Notes under the pieces: generated by a model
What the model was told of the DNA's origin: nothing
Databases searched by the model: none
Seen by the model: the letters and a program-made list of their open reading frames with translations, nothing else
Shown: positions 63,968 through 64,000 of the stretch, piece by piece
Layout: each line of letters opens with the position of its first letter
Position numbering within the stretch: position 1 is the first letter of the stretch
Assembly (NCBI GenBank): GCA_900546565.1
Contig: URDC01000002.1
Span: 96,056-160,055, forward strand
Source of the DNA: an uncultured Opitutales bacterium
Lineage (GTDB): Bacteria > Verrucomicrobiota > Verrucomicrobiia > Opitutales > Intestinicryptomonadaceae
Length of the DNA: 64,000 bases
Reading direction: 5' to 3'
Made by a program: the position numbers and the translations under genes

Positions 63968-64000
63968 TGGTGGTGGTGGTGGTGTGTGTGTGTGTGTGTG
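63968..64000. repeat. TGG/TG microsatellite at the right window edge
   Basis: About five TGG units pass into a TG dinucleotide run that continues to the last base of the window. It lies 49 bases upstream of the tolB start. True length cannot be seen. Confidence 0.85.

Overview
The window looks like a chromosomal segment of a Verrucomicrobiota bacterium, most likely an Opitutales-like gut lineage. This is inferred from gene content: a type III glutamine synthetase, a PEP-CTERM surface protein, a DUF1080 lipoprotein, a fused SecDF and a GGGtGRT gene pair. Most of the window is GC-rich housekeeping DNA with strong GAA/GAC/GGC codon preference. Two stretches are visibly AT-rich and look acquired: bases 1-9300 and about 53930-56830.

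Bases 1-9222 (minus strand) hold a tightly coupled five-gene defence-like operon. In order of transcription it encodes a membrane-anchored coiled-coil protein, a membrane-anchored coiled-coil/McrB-like AAA+ NTPase, a DUF2357 (McrC-like) protein, a divergent Hsp70-like protein, and a UPF1-like SF1 helicase that runs off the left edge. This combination matches the class described as CoCoNuT (coiled-coil nuclease tandem) type IV restriction systems, here with two membrane anchors and no clear McrC nuclease domain. An AAA_14/DUF4143 ATPase with palindromic repeats around its ribosome binding site, an HU gene, and a four-gene remnant of a Mu-like prophage (homologues of Mu gp25-gp28) follow, to 13952.

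Bases 14067-28478 are mostly plus-strand: a DUF1080 lipoprotein, glnN, a DUF2157 membrane protein, aspS, a YgiQ-type radical SAM protein, the Fe-S scaffold/GGGtGRT pair, and pgk-tpiA. Bases 28868-41959 are minus-strand: a GH13 amylase lipoprotein, then a compact ten-gene operon (recR, uppP, amidohydrolase, SGNH hydrolase, tmk, holB-like, TIM-barrel isomerase, ybeY, DUF502, recO), an MCP-like membrane protein and a small secreted protein. Bases 42214-53588 carry a basic/acidic conserved protein, recJ, secDF, yajC, gpmI and the PEP-CTERM protein.

Between 53872 and 56891 lies a roughly 3 kb AT-rich insert at the 3' end of tRNA-Pro(CGG). It is bounded by a 56-bp direct repeat and contains a secreted UGSC-like protein and an internally deleted IS3-type transposase. 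The right end (56990-63919) carries ccsA/resB cytochrome c maturation genes, ychF, purM, thrH and tolB.

The most distinctive non-coding feature is a family of interspersed extragenic repeats at 17241-17716, 19753-19975, 21860-22336, 28645-28874, 46071-46456 and 49962-50039. Each unit has conserved flanks around a hairpin whose two arms change together from copy to copy, and the arrays fill intergenic gaps right up to start and stop codons.
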